Origin: Heterobilharzia americana
Lineage: Eukaryota; Platyhelminthes; Trematoda; Strigeidida; Schistosomatidae
Assembly (NCBI GenBank): GCA_944470555.2
Contig: OX104128.1
Coordinates: 62,875,257-62,939,256, forward strand
Length of the DNA: 64,000 bases
Reading direction: 5' to 3'
The translations under genes were made by a program, and so were the position numbers. The notes beneath the pieces were generated by a model, which saw only the letters and a list, made by a program, of their open reading frames with translations, was not told the origin of the DNA and searched no databases. Positions 1 through 12,100 of this stretch are shown in pieces. Within the stretch, counting starts at the first letter, position 1. Every line of letters starts with the position of its first letter.

Positions 1-260
1 CCACTCTTCTTTTATCTACTTGTTCTCTGTGTACTACTGTGAAGTGTGGCAACTTGAGCCGATGGACCTGTATGCGAGGTTCTGCGTTGATTTTGTGAAT
101 CAGTCAGCCATATAGTGACTAAGTTTCCAGGTTTGATAGTCATCAGACGTTCAGGTAAAGCCCTGAAACGATGAAACCCGAGACATCTAGACAGGTTTCA
201 GAGCTGGTTATGGCTGTATCTTCTAGACACTCACTATCTGTCAGATTTTGAAGTACAGAC
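1..260 (+). repeat. RTE-type LINE fragment (3' tail plus RT-region scrap)
   Basis: Two pieces are visible. Bases 1-110 carry the 'gaagtgtggcaacttgagcc' tail that recurs at about 39.9 kb and 54.8 kb on the plus strand and reversed near 24.8 kb. Bases 117-250 align by eye with the reverse complement of 32,190-32,340, starting at a decayed 'K-x-P-G-x-I-V-I-R-R' segment of an RTE reverse transcriptase. No ORF survives. Assignment to the RTE group is inferred from the better-preserved copies inside this window. Confidence 0.55.
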
Positions 261-1390
261 ATACTTACCGGTGCTTGAAGCTAGTTGTATTTATTGGTCT
301 AAAGGCGATATTTGTCTCCCCAAATGGAAAAGTCTTATAGAAGTGTGTCTCACTGAGACGGGTATCGAGTAAGTTCATCACTCTGCTAAAGGCTCCATAT
401 CCAAACACATAAAGGTTGAAGCCTATGATTAGGTATCAATTCAGCTACATATGCCGTGGTGCCCAACGAGGATACTCACTTTCTTTACTTTTTTCATTCA
501 CTAATTTTCCATATTTGGATTCAGGTCCCTTTTCACCTTAAGAAAATCTAAGTGATAAACGTTATACCTGCTTCAAGGTGGCGATAAAAAACAATTCTGA
601 CAAATATATGACTGCACAACCGAAGGAAGAGGTTACTGAAGACATGTTTTCTTTTAAACATAAATGCACAATGAGGGTGACCGTAATTCCATTAGAAGCC
701 TGTCCCAACTGTTTTCAATCTAAAAAGTAGAAATGCACCAGGCAACCACGCGTATTTTATGAGGTAGGCAATAAATCTTAACGATTGTGTGAGGATCAAC
801 GATAAACGGGTGAAGGTCACATCCATAGACCCATGAGCCACATCTACACAATTTAGAGTACGAGAAAAAGATCAATGTATAAATCTGCATAGAACTCTGT
901 CAGTTTAGACCATCGCACTAAGAGAACGGAAATAATGAGATAAAAAGAGCAATGAATCTAGAAGCTACATAGCCGCCAAACTTCACCATTGAGAAACTTT
1001 AACCGACTAAGCTATGAACACCTATTTTTTGATTACGAAACGACATTGAACCAATGCTTAACAGGACAGAAATGATAAAATGTCCATCTCTACCAATCCA
1101 AACGTGAATTTAGGATTTTCATGACGCCAAAGTATTATGATGCCAGACCAGAAAATAGCGGACTGGAAACACATTATATGAATAAATTTGAAAACGATTA
1201 CATTCAGCTATATCTTTTTTACTTTAAAAAACTGCAAAACATGAATAGATCAAATTGAAATCACCAACGATGTTAACTGATAGTGTATGTAGTTATGCAA
1301 TGTGTACATACTTGAGAATAAGGAAACATACATGCCAACGCAAATATTTACTCACAGCTGTTGTACAAAACTTCGACTTAAAAGTATGTA
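261..1390. other. Non-coding stretch, nothing recognised
   Basis: AT-rich sequence with only very short chance ORFs. I see no splice-consistent exon, RNA gene or repeat that I can name. Confidence 0.4.
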
Positions 1391-1394
1391 TTAT

Positions 1395-1600
1395 TTTATT
1401 GTAACAATACTTATAATTTCCCGTTGCTATACACGGCCGAATTGCTCGACCAGTGTTGGTAGGTGGGTTCCTGTGCAAGAGCCCCGATATCGCTGGATAT
1501 TCATGTTATACTGAACTTGGTGACTAGAGGAGGAATTCAGGAAAAGCAGGTCGAGCAATTCAGCCCCGTATAGCAACAGGAAATCAGAAGTAACATTACA
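1395..1600. repeat. Inverted repeat of SINE-leader sequence
   Basis: The sequence from about 1,395 to 1,452, containing 'cccgttgctatacacggcc' and ending 'gaattgctcgacc', is matched in reverse complement by about 1,539-1,600 ('ggtcgagcaattcagcccc', then 'gtatagcaacaggaaat'). The arms are about 55-60 bases with scattered mismatches around a spacer of about 87 bases. The right arm is also the leader of the Sm-alpha-like SINE that follows. The same leader occurs at about 58,380, so the structure is probably two SINE leaders in head-to-head orientation. Confidence 0.6.
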
Positions 1601-1795
1601 GCAATTAATACTCGTTGCACAAGAGGTGGCTATTGCGCCTCAGTGGCTTAGCGTATAACGCTGTGGCGTTTCAATTGAAGGTTACTGGGTTCTAACCTCA
1701 GTGGGAACAACACTCATGGGTGCAGGTGCACCCAGCCAACGAGTCCCAGAGGATGAGACGGGCGTCACGGATTTCTCTGCTAATTGCCAAGTTCA
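1540..1795 (+). repeat. Sm-alpha-like tRNA-derived SINE with decayed hammerhead
   Basis: The order is leader, tRNA-like head ('agtggcttagcgtataacgc' followed by 'gggttctaacctcagtggg'), then a segment at 1,731-1,774 that corresponds to the hammerhead domain of schistosome Sm-alpha SINEs. Established knowledge: Sm-alpha elements carry a Pol III promoter and a hammerhead ribozyme of the form CTGANGA - stem II - GAAA. Here the two core blocks read CCAACGA and GAGA, so the ribozyme is not expected to cleave. Related copies lie at 45.3 kb, 58.1 kb (reversed) and 58.4 kb. Confidence 0.6.
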
Positions 1796-2439
1796 AAGTA
1801 TGTTGTAATGATTTTCAGTAGTTTAGTGTGAAACTGGAAATTTTCTAAAACGAAATAGCTTCCCATAACTTTAAAATGAACATATTACAACCATTACTTA
1901 AAATGGGCTGGACTACAAGAAAGAACATAGTCAGAACCATTAAAAGAGGTCAAACCGTCTAGCTTCGGAAGTTTGTTTTCGAAATTAAGGTGCGAAACAG
2001 TAGAATTATTCATTAGAGTAAGATCAGTTGACACCAACTTTAATATTTTCAAATCGAGAATGCATTTTTCTGATTTTACTAACCACAATTAGCAAAGAAA
2101 GTATGTTTAACACTTTCAATTTTGAAGAGAAGCATGAAAAACTCTTTGTCACAACTAAATCTCGCTTTGTCAGCCCGATTTTAGTTCAGAAAATCATTAT
2201 CTTTATTTCTTCATACAGTGAATATTCTTAACAAGCGAGAATTATGCTACCAGTAAGTCTGAAATTCACTTGTAAGGTTCCAATAAAGAAGTATCGTTCT
2301 AGCTACTCAAGAGGAAATTACTTTGGAAAACAACTCAGTGACCTAAGTATAAAATGTAAGTAGCTTTGAGCGTAGCCAAACAAAAAGCTTTCGCTGTAGT
2401 TGGTGCTTAAAATTCTTACTAAAAAATATTTGTCACCAT

Positions 2440-3140
2440 ACAAGTGATGCTGACAGATATGCACTTCAAGCAGATTTGAAGGAACTGGTTGGTTGGTTCA
2501 AACGTTGGTGCGTGGAAATCAACCCTAGTGAAAGTAAAATAATGCGCATTGGTCATAGCAACTGTTCCCAGTATTCCGTTGATGATACACCACTACTGCA
2601 CCTTAGAACAGAAAGAATCAGGTATAATCATAAGTCATGATTTGAAAACCTTGGTGCACTGTAATGCAGCTGCAGCAAAGGGCTTCTGATTATTATGGTC
2701 CATCCGCAGAACCTCCAAACATTTTGATCAGGATATGCTCAGAATAATCTGTTCTACTTATATTTGACCCCACTTGGAATACTGTATTCAGACGGCGAGC
2801 CCATGTCTGAAGAAGGAAGCTGACATACTTGAACGTGTTTAAAGGGCAGGTACTAAGCTTGTAGCAGGCCTTTCGAATCTGCTCTATGTGCCATTTTTTC
2901 TCCCCTGCTAAGATTGACTATCTCCGAGGGTATCACAAGAAAATCGAAAAGCAGCGGTCGAATCAACTTAGCGTGGATCCGCATTTCTCTCGTCGTATGA
3001 TCAACGACTGCGACTCCTTACCTCAGGAAATAGTATCAGCACCTTCTAGCAATAGGTTCAATGAGAAACTAGATAGTCACAGAGATATCTTCTGCTAGGA
3101 GTAACATAGGCCAGCTGGCCTACTATCCTTATAGCTGAAA
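2440..3140 (+). mobile_element. CR1/Jockey-type LINE 3' end (RT thumb and C-terminus), decayed
   Basis: Conceptual translation in shifting frames gives a typical LINE RT C-terminal region. A 'LQADLKELVGWFKRW' segment is followed by 'INPSES', then, after stops and shifts, 'LRGYHKKIEKQR', 'FSRRMINDCDSLPQEIV' and 'FNEKLDSH' at 2,886-3,098. These are the closing motifs of schistosome CR1-like non-LTR retrotransposons (LRGH-K, FS-RV-N-W-LP, F-K-LD). The stretch after the last stop contains the palindrome 'aggccagctggcct', a plausible 3'-UTR hairpin. There are several frame breaks and no catalytic core is present in this 5'-truncated copy. Confidence 0.7.
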
Positions 3141-3149
3141 CTGAGGTTA

Positions 3150-6100
3150 GTAAAGTGAGGAAAACAACATCGCCACATCTACAGATTTTAGTCTCATAAG
3201 CAACAATTCATTTTGGCTATCATGGCAGATAACTTAGTTTTTGTCAGTCCTTGAGACTAGCTTCAAGATAGTAAACGTAGTCTAGTTTGGGAAGAGAGGG
3301 AAAGGTTGGGAATATAAGGGGAAGTGGTGCAACATGTTAAATATATAAACCAGATAAAACTATGCAGATAGCGTTCCAGTGCATGCAGCACACACTACAT
3401 TAAGTCAGGAGGAGGCCTCAGCTAGATATCGACATACACACAAAATTTCCGTGAATACATTTGGGTATACCGGAAGGAATTCAAAATGTCTAAATAAAGA
3501 GGCCGGGTGGAAAAGCCACTTTTTGATGGTGTACATGGACGTAATGGAAATACGAAAAAATGAACGCATAAATATTCCTTTTGAATAAGAACAAACGCTT
3601 TATTTTTCAGTTTTATGCAAGAAGAAAGAGATGTCAAACATTAAAAATTAGTGAACATTTATTCACATTACCCTCGTTAAAATATTCACTGAAACCCGCC
3701 ATGCACTTTTCAGAACAAAAATACATTTACTTACACCAAAGGCTTCAGGCCTTTGTAACGCAACAACTGATCTCTGCGGGTTTCACAGGCATATTTAATG
3801 CCCAATTCTCAACGTAAATACTTCAGCGAGAAATTCATATTTTGACTTTACAAAAGTGATTGCGTGAGAACTGAGTGATGGTGCTACTTTGGTTATTTTC
3901 GGTTCATGAATTTTTAAGAATCACAAAGCTATGAAGCCTGAAAAGTAGGATTTAGTAAGTTTATCAGTAATTACTACTTACTATACTTTTCCATTTGGAT
4001 GGCAAACACCCCATATTTTCATTACCTTAGGAGGCAAGCTTCAACTTATCGTCATCGTACTGTGCAAAATATGAGGAAATTTTTTAATTTAGCGTAGCCT
4101 TCAACATTAACATTCTGTTTTATAATATAAGCCCTTTCGTTCTGCACACACAACCCCATTCCACCCTCTAGGAATTCGATAAAATTATCGAGCCACCGGT
4201 CTTACAGACGACCTGTCCTTGCCCTCGCGGAACTGTAGAAGATAAGCCTGAGCAAGAATGCAATTATTTTTTCGTGTGTGGCGTTAATGAGATCTTACAA
4301 CATTTGCAATGGCCATCCCAGCTCACTACTCTTCAACCGTCTTCCTGTTAACCATCCCCCCTTCGTGAAATAAAAACATAAAATGGGTTAGTGTTAAATG
4401 GCAAGGATTTCAAGAGGGGACTGTGTATTAAGCAATCAACATATTCCGAAATATTGAAGCTTTACCTACCTGAATGAGAGTGCACCAGTTATAGTATACA
4501 AACAGCCTCTCTCTGGTGTCACTGAGTTCACAGTTAAAGAGCGAAACACAAACTTCTAAAACCATCAGGAGCAGTGACTGGGAAGTTTGAATGGTTAGGC
4601 ATATTCTGAAACCTCATATCTTAGCGACATTCAACTTCGCTTGAAATACACAAAATCAAGAGGCGGCAATAGACCGTGCCCGTGAATGAGTCATATTTTC
4701 AGTCTGTCAATCAATCCCGCATGCTCATATCACTTCACACGCTTGAATCTTACATCTTGTGCCGATTTTCGGGATTTTCAACGGAAAAATACACGACCGG
4801 GTCGACCTGGCATAGGAAGCCGCTAACAACACGTTAAACCTTTTTATTTCAATTTGTCGGCATGTTTCTGCTCATGTAATCAGCATCTTAGTCATAAGTT
4901 GGTGAATCGAGAAAATATCGTGGCCGGACAGAATCAGCTGATCATCCTCACAATAAGCATTTATGGTCCTTACCCAACGCCTTCTACCCATTAACTGTGT
5001 GGCTTGAACCTTAGGCACGTTGCTGATCTAGCACATCACATTTAAGCACACTTCGTTGGTCCTTGCCTTTTTGAAGTGAAGGCGAAATCGCAAATGAAGT
5101 CAAATACACCTGATAAGTGCGTTTTAAGAATACCTCCAGCTTGACTATCTATAAACCTCTTCTCAGGGGTTAAAGAGCCAGATTCATACCGTACATATTT
5201 CGTCCCGATTTGCCGAATAACTTAGGCCCTAGTTGGTAGAGACAGAAGGCCTACCTTCCCCAGAGTTGGTTTCAAACCTGAAAAGTTTAATTACAGTATC
5301 TGAAAAGCATTATGCTGTCGCTGAACCATCTTATGAGATTCACGATGAGAGATTATCTTCCTGAGACCTGGTTTACTTCGGAGGGGAATCAGGAGTTTAC
5401 TTGGCACTTTTTCTATTTACTTTTAAGCTCTCTTGTTGGGGTGTGCGTTACTATTCCGTAACATTCGACCAACCCTCCTTAATTCGATGTGATGTGGTAC
5501 CTGATTAACTAGTGCCTTACCTAACGTGTAAGTACTGATAACGAATCACAAATCAAAAGGACTGGCTCGCCAATATATTTGACGAATTAATGTAGTTAAT
5601 TAGAGTAATTGTAATGGTTTTGATTGGGGGAAACGTTTATTCAACTTACCTGGCTAGTATGGCTGAGTTAGGGACTCTGGGTACGTGCGTGCTAACCAGC
5701 ACTACGGAAGCGCAAAATGACGTCCAAGCCTGCTCGGATACATTCTTGTCGAAGCGAAACGTTAAAGACCTGAAGTATCCGGAGGTGAGCTTGAGGTTTA
5801 TTTAGGTAATTAAATTTAATCTGTTTATTTAAGCTCTACTTGCATTTTTGTGCCACGATGGTGCACTACACTCGCCTTAGCATCATGTCGTCAGCAGCTG
5901 AAAACTAGAAAATGTGGCAGAGGAGACGAATCATCTGTGTAAGCAAGGGGGCGAGTCGCCATGTGATCATACAGCGTGGTATTTCATTTCAGAGGCGTAA
6001 ACTACCGGTTTGCTTCAGGTCAGTTTGCAGATTCGTAGGTACCATCAACAGCCACACCAGAACGGAGAATAGCCAACTGGACAGACATCTGGTTAACATT

Positions 6101-9100
6101 ATTTTGACGGCCTTCAACCCTTCTTTTTTACAATCCGCTAGGATGTGTATGGGCTTTGGGGAGCCAGCGTTGACATTTCTCAACGGAAGCCTCCTGAATA
6201 GTTTCTACTATGAAGGAGGGAAGTGTTGCTCTGGCTAACCAGTTTAAGGGTCATCTACTTCAGCCTTAAAGGACAGCTGCCAGTTGAACGTTATTCGCAT
6301 TCAAGAGATTTTTTCAGGAATCTTTTCCTATTTTGGTTGAACTGAAGGAGTTGCTACTCCATGTTTCTTGAGAATGGCCGGCGTACCCGAACGATATCTT
6401 GAAAACAAAAGTCACCAGACTTCGCTAGGAGCGCCTTCATTCTCCAGCGTCCCAAATGAGGGACTCCTGATGAAATGCCGACTTCAGGCTATGCACCAAC
6501 CAAATTAAATACCAAAGGTAGGCTCCTGACTACTTCAGATTTATAAAGTTGCATCTTAAGGGCCTTGGGATATTTTAAAGTTGGCCAGGTGAAACCTGAT
6601 TGCCTTAAAAGACCAAATTACTTTGCACCTCAGTCTACGACAGATGTTATAACTTTGGGTTTTGCCATCCTTGGTCCCAAAGCTGTTCCGAAACAGTCAC
6701 AACACATGCCCATGAGGGCATGCATGCCTCACGTATACTGCCACGGTTTCATATAATGTTGAATCAGCTGATTTGAGTGGTTGGCGAATACTTCCATTTC
6801 CTACCCAAGAGGAAGTTAATGCAAATAGTGAATGTTCAGGCATATGACAGTGATTTTTTTGCATATGTTTGTGGTTGGGATGAAGATGTGCAGTTTTGCT
6901 TAAAGATGTAATAGGGAATCGGTTCAAATGGATTTTCGACCCTTAACGTCGGAATGTAAATAGAAGAGAAATGAATTAGAGGCATTTTACAGCCCTGAGA
7001 AGTAGCGCTACCTTAACCACACAGAAACCCTTCTATACGCTTGAGAAGACGTGGATAGCACTGGATTGTCGGTTCTGAATTCTGGAGACCACTGATGGAT
7101 TTACTTCAGAACGGGGTATCAGAACGAAAAGCGATTGCCGTACCGGACACCAAACTTGGGCCACACGCGAGAAGAATGCTGTTACCAAGCCTTTTTTAGC
7201 TGTGATATCGGTGTTTCAGATGTGTCTGACCATTACAACTCTGCGCTGAGTGCTTTGTGCCAGCTACAGGCGTGTGACTAGGATACTACAATAAAAGGCT
7301 GCAACTGTACATTCCGCAAGCACAGCATTTCGTGCGCATGTCGAGATGGTTGTCTACACTTTTTGTGTATGCTGAGTAGCGCGCAGCGGCGCCTCATCAC
7401 TTACTTTCAAGAGTCGCTAGGGTAGCGCCGGAGGGACAGACAATTTCATAAGATAAATACTCCTCCTTGTGAGGCATTGTATTCCTTACTAAACACTGAT
7501 ATCGAATTTCCGAGATTCAATGCTGACGCTTCAAATATTCCCCACGAATATACGTAGTAAGCCATTGGAAAATCATAAGCTGAACTGCTTGGAGAAGGTG
7601 TTTGTAAGGCAGCACAAAGGATTGCGAAAAAGGTGATATGATGACTACTTTTCCCGTTCCAGTTTTCGCCTTCATAAGCCCCTAGCGAAAAGAGAAGAAA
7701 ATCAGGTAAAATACAAAAAACTAAAGGAAAATCTCCGTGATGAACCTTCAGGCATATAGGTTCATTTTTTCAGTATATCTGCGTGTGTGGTTGTGAGCTG
7801 TAGTCTATGTTCCTTGATTTCATTAGTGACCTGTATATTTAGTGAAGTAGTCGTAGTCGTGAGTGCCTGTGTCATCATCCATTTTGTTATTATTATCATC
7901 AAATAGTGTTTAGCTTTCCTTACAGGATGTGATTTTTCAAACAAAATATTTACGAATCTACAGCTTGAAAATATGTTTGTTGAAGAGACCCTCATCGCCG
8001 AACATTCTGTTCTTCATACTACGGCGGGAATCAGTACACCATATAAGAATGTATAGTAACCTCTAGTTCTATCCAGTGCTTTTTAAAAGTAAGTAAAAAA
8101 TACTTTGAGTATGTGTGTGTTTAGCAGGACCTTCGTCATGTGACACAAAAGGGGTTATAGGATTAAAAATTCCTTTCGTATTGTAGGCATTACTATGCAT
8201 GCAAATGGCTCCCTCACTTTGTTCACAATTCGAGATGTATTTCAACCATGTACTTGTATTACACCTTCCTCGCTTCATGATAAAATGAGGACCAAAATAA
8301 GCAAAATAAGTACAATTAACTAAATGAACTCCTGGGCACTCTCCAGAGGCTTGAGGTTTGATTTGATCAGTTTTCGTTGCTTGACTTTGAAACTGTGTCA
8401 AAGATATCCCGACGTGTGAGTATGTGCTTGAGCGGGTGGGTAGGTACGGCAGTAGGTATTCACCTCACCAGCTTCATAGGCTCCCATTTTGTATACAGTA
8501 ACTACCAAAAGCCAAGCATGAAACGTTGTGACAAGTGAAATCCTTCACTAAAGCGCAAGACTAAAGGGACTTAGGGTCCCAAAAACAACTCCCAGTAATG
8601 CTCAATCCGACATAACCTTCTCAGGGATCACGGAGTTCGCACAGTATCCCCTCACACGATAATTAACATACGACCACTATGCGTACTCGTACTAATTCTT
8701 GTGATGCCCCAGTTTTGTATAAAACATTGTTATTGATCCGAACACTTTAACGTGTCATTCCCACATTTTTACGGTATGACTAGTAGTCTACTTTATGCCC
8801 CCATTGTGATGTAAGTCGCAAGCTGGTTAACCTTTACTCTTACTATGCGAATGCCCCAAATTGAGGACAAAGTCATTTTTCATGTGTATAATTGTTCACG
8901 TGTTTTGGATTGATTTATCATTATATTTTCGGGGCAATACACTCTCCCATCTGCCAGCTTTGGTCTTGCGGTCAGTGGCTCTTCGGGTACTAAGTTAGCT
9001 GTCAGCTAAGCGTGCGCACTATATTCATTTTGGAATATACATATATAACCGTTAGCGTACGAGAGCATAACACTGATCCACAGAAGGTTCCGGCAAAGAT

Positions 9101-12100
9101 GAGTTGGCTCACCCCATCAACCTATTCACTTAGCGAGCACCATGAAACGGCTAGAGGAAAATTCACTCACTTTCAAACTCCAACGAGGAACGCGAAAACA
9201 GTCGATGTCTAATCTGTATTTGTCAATATGCGCGTTTCAAATGATGAAGGCCGTGGGGAAAAATTGAGAGAGCAATAAATCAGTTTGAAGTTTGGCATGA
9301 CTGGGAAGTGATAAGAAAAGTAATATGCGCAAGTAGCGACAATGCCAACACTAATTAAACTGACTTTTACCTTTATCTAGTGACTCTAAAGGCAACATAT
9401 CCACAATAATGGTGTGCAGCAGATTTCCATGGTGCTTTGTCTTGCATGAATTCATCCAACAGGAGTCAATTAGCAGTCATTGTATCTCCATGTCGGTGCT
9501 GCATGCTTTAATGTGAAATCTATGAAGTTTTACACGTGTGATATTCACCACTGTTGAACGGTGATACTTCCAGTCTTCAATTACTTGCACTACAACAAAT
9601 ATTTTCGGTATTTTCAGTCTGAATTGCTCGGAAAGGCAACACTTCAAGGGTGAGAAATGCCAGAACTTATATATTCATCTGGATTGAATGATTGTGGGGA
9701 CACTTACATATTTCTGAAATCAGTGAAAAAGGTTATTATTGGTCAGTAAAGCTGCGAGCATAAGAATGGCTGTTAGAATAGACGCTTATCTGACGAAACA
9801 TCGGGTTTTGAAGACCGGTTAGTTATATCGACTACTCATAACTCAAGCACCGAATACCACTCCGACTTGATACCACCTTAGTATGAAAAAGGCTTGCGAG
9901 TGGGAATGATCTAAACTCAGAACAATGTGTATGTACAGTAAAGCGATATTTTTCTGCTGTTTCCATAACTTTTAGGTACTTGACGTGATGACGGAGTTCG
10001 ATATCCTCCCTTCTGTACCATCCAACATTGCTCAAACCTTTTGGGTTCCTCTGCAATCATCAGTTTCATGATGCCTGTAAACCGGCTTCTCTCAGGTTAA
10101 ATTCATAACCCGGAAATAAAAACATTTGTTTATTTATAATCAGTTTATTCATTGAAATTTGATTCCCAAAGCAACTGAAAAACATCTGTTTGAAACCACT
10201 GCATTTTACTCATGCTCTCTACCAGTGTTTGTTTCATTCTTAAAAGCATATTGAGGGGGAGAGTTTGACACTGAAGGTTATGTTTAGCGTTTTCTTCATG
10301 TTGGTCATGAAAAGGAGTACACACAGATCACCGCAGTTTGGTAGAACTCTTTCATCGGGATCTTAAGGCTTCAAAAATGGCGGTCAACAGTTCAAAGTGA
10401 ACATAATCTCTACCGCTGGTTTTTCCTAGCATGTACTCCTGCCGAATAGGTTTACGGAAGTAATTTGCATTTGTCCGGTGAACCGGTTGTTCCAGGTTGC
10501 AACGATTCAGCTGCTACTGAGATCCGTGTTTATGCTCAAATCCCTCAACTTTACGCTCGTCGTCTACTACCCCTCACTACACGAATGGACTGTAGACGGG
10601 TACAGATGGATGACCGGTCTCAAAACTGGACGTATGTCTTTTTGTGTTGTGATGTTTAGAAGACAGCGCTTGAGGCGAATACGCATTTTCGGTGAATTCT
10701 CGTCGGGCTTTACATCCGCATTTACAGACTATTCCGCATAACCTTTTGATACCAAAATGGTTAAATTAATCCAGGTACACGAATTGGAAGATAACAGCAA
10801 GAAAGACAATAACGAAACAAAACCTGGGCAAGTTTATGTATTCTCAGTGGTCAATCCCTGCAGGTGCGTGAGTTGTGTGTGTATGCAGGGACAGAGGGAA
10901 ACACAATCATCGTCGCATAGCGATTAGATAACAAAATGTTAAAATTCCTAATCAGTGATGAAACTGATACCAATACCAATACTCTCCCATATGCATATAT
11001 GTTACATATATACATATTCATATCACTCTGAACTCCAGACCAATTAACTCATAAGCAAAAACAAATCGTGAGCGCTCCCTGACCAGCGTAACGATGACAT
11101 TCACGGTCATATTATCGTCGTGTATAGACAGTGTGATCTGATCCGTCACCTTTTACTATTTAAACTATTCGGTAACCTGTACAGGTTTCGTCCTCTGAAG
11201 AAGCGATTTCCACAAAGTCACGAAAAGTTGGAGGTTTTTTTCTACTTCACTGGGATTTTACAAATTATATTTTATGCATAATCCAATAACCCAATGCTCA
11301 ATCCTTTCAACTCTACCAGGTCAGGTTTTGATCCTGAAGTCTACATCACAAAAAATGCTTTGAAAGTATTCTAAAAAATAGCGACAATGAGAATGTACAA
11401 GGAAAATCACTTCAGTGTCCATCGCTACGATTTTGTATGCACCACTTCATATTTGTGTGTCATGTGGTTGTAACCCATTCCCACTGTCATTGTGTTTTTT
11501 TCCTTTCAGACCAGTTTAAACCTGCATCATCTGGCACAACTTGGCTATAGGTGGTGCCAGTTGGATCTCTCACCTGTTTCTTGTGCTGATCCCCCCCAAA
11601 CAATCACCGCCGCCGCCTAAGACTCACCAGGAAAATGTAGAGAGAGGCTTCCGGTATTCTAGCATCACCTCTAGAGGGATTGCTCCTTGACGGAAAGTTG
11701 AGTTATTCCGTAGGCATGCACGGTTTTACTGGCTTCGAAGAATACCACTTCACCTACTACGCCCCTAACATGGAACGGTTTCACATATATACATATGTAA
11801 CGACAACCTCATTGGAGGATGACAGCTTGTAATGCACCTTCGTGACGCCAAAATGCACCCAGGGCGAGAATAAACAGATTAACTTGAATTAGCCAAATCC
11901 TAATTAAGCAGTCTTCCAGCTTGGCTCCGTACATTTGAGGTGTTCTAAGTTTTGTTTTAACCAGTAGGCATACCAGAGGGCTTTGATGCCATATCGCTTA
12001 GCTTTTTTTCGGTTGAGATGCATATTCTTGGTGTCTGTAGCTTAGCCACAGCCAGAAAATTCGAATGAAATTTTCTCCTGAAAATTCTTTAACCTTGATT

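Noticed and set aside
5215..5295. tRNA-like sequence with 'agttggtagag' and 'ggtttcaaacc'
   Set aside because: A- and B-box-like words are present, but I could not fold a cloverleaf with a paired acceptor stem. At best it is an old SINE trace.
8069..8401. 110-codon minus-strand frame with several cysteines
   Set aside because: I checked for a Kunitz-type Cys pattern. Spacing does not fit, there is no signal peptide and no splice support.
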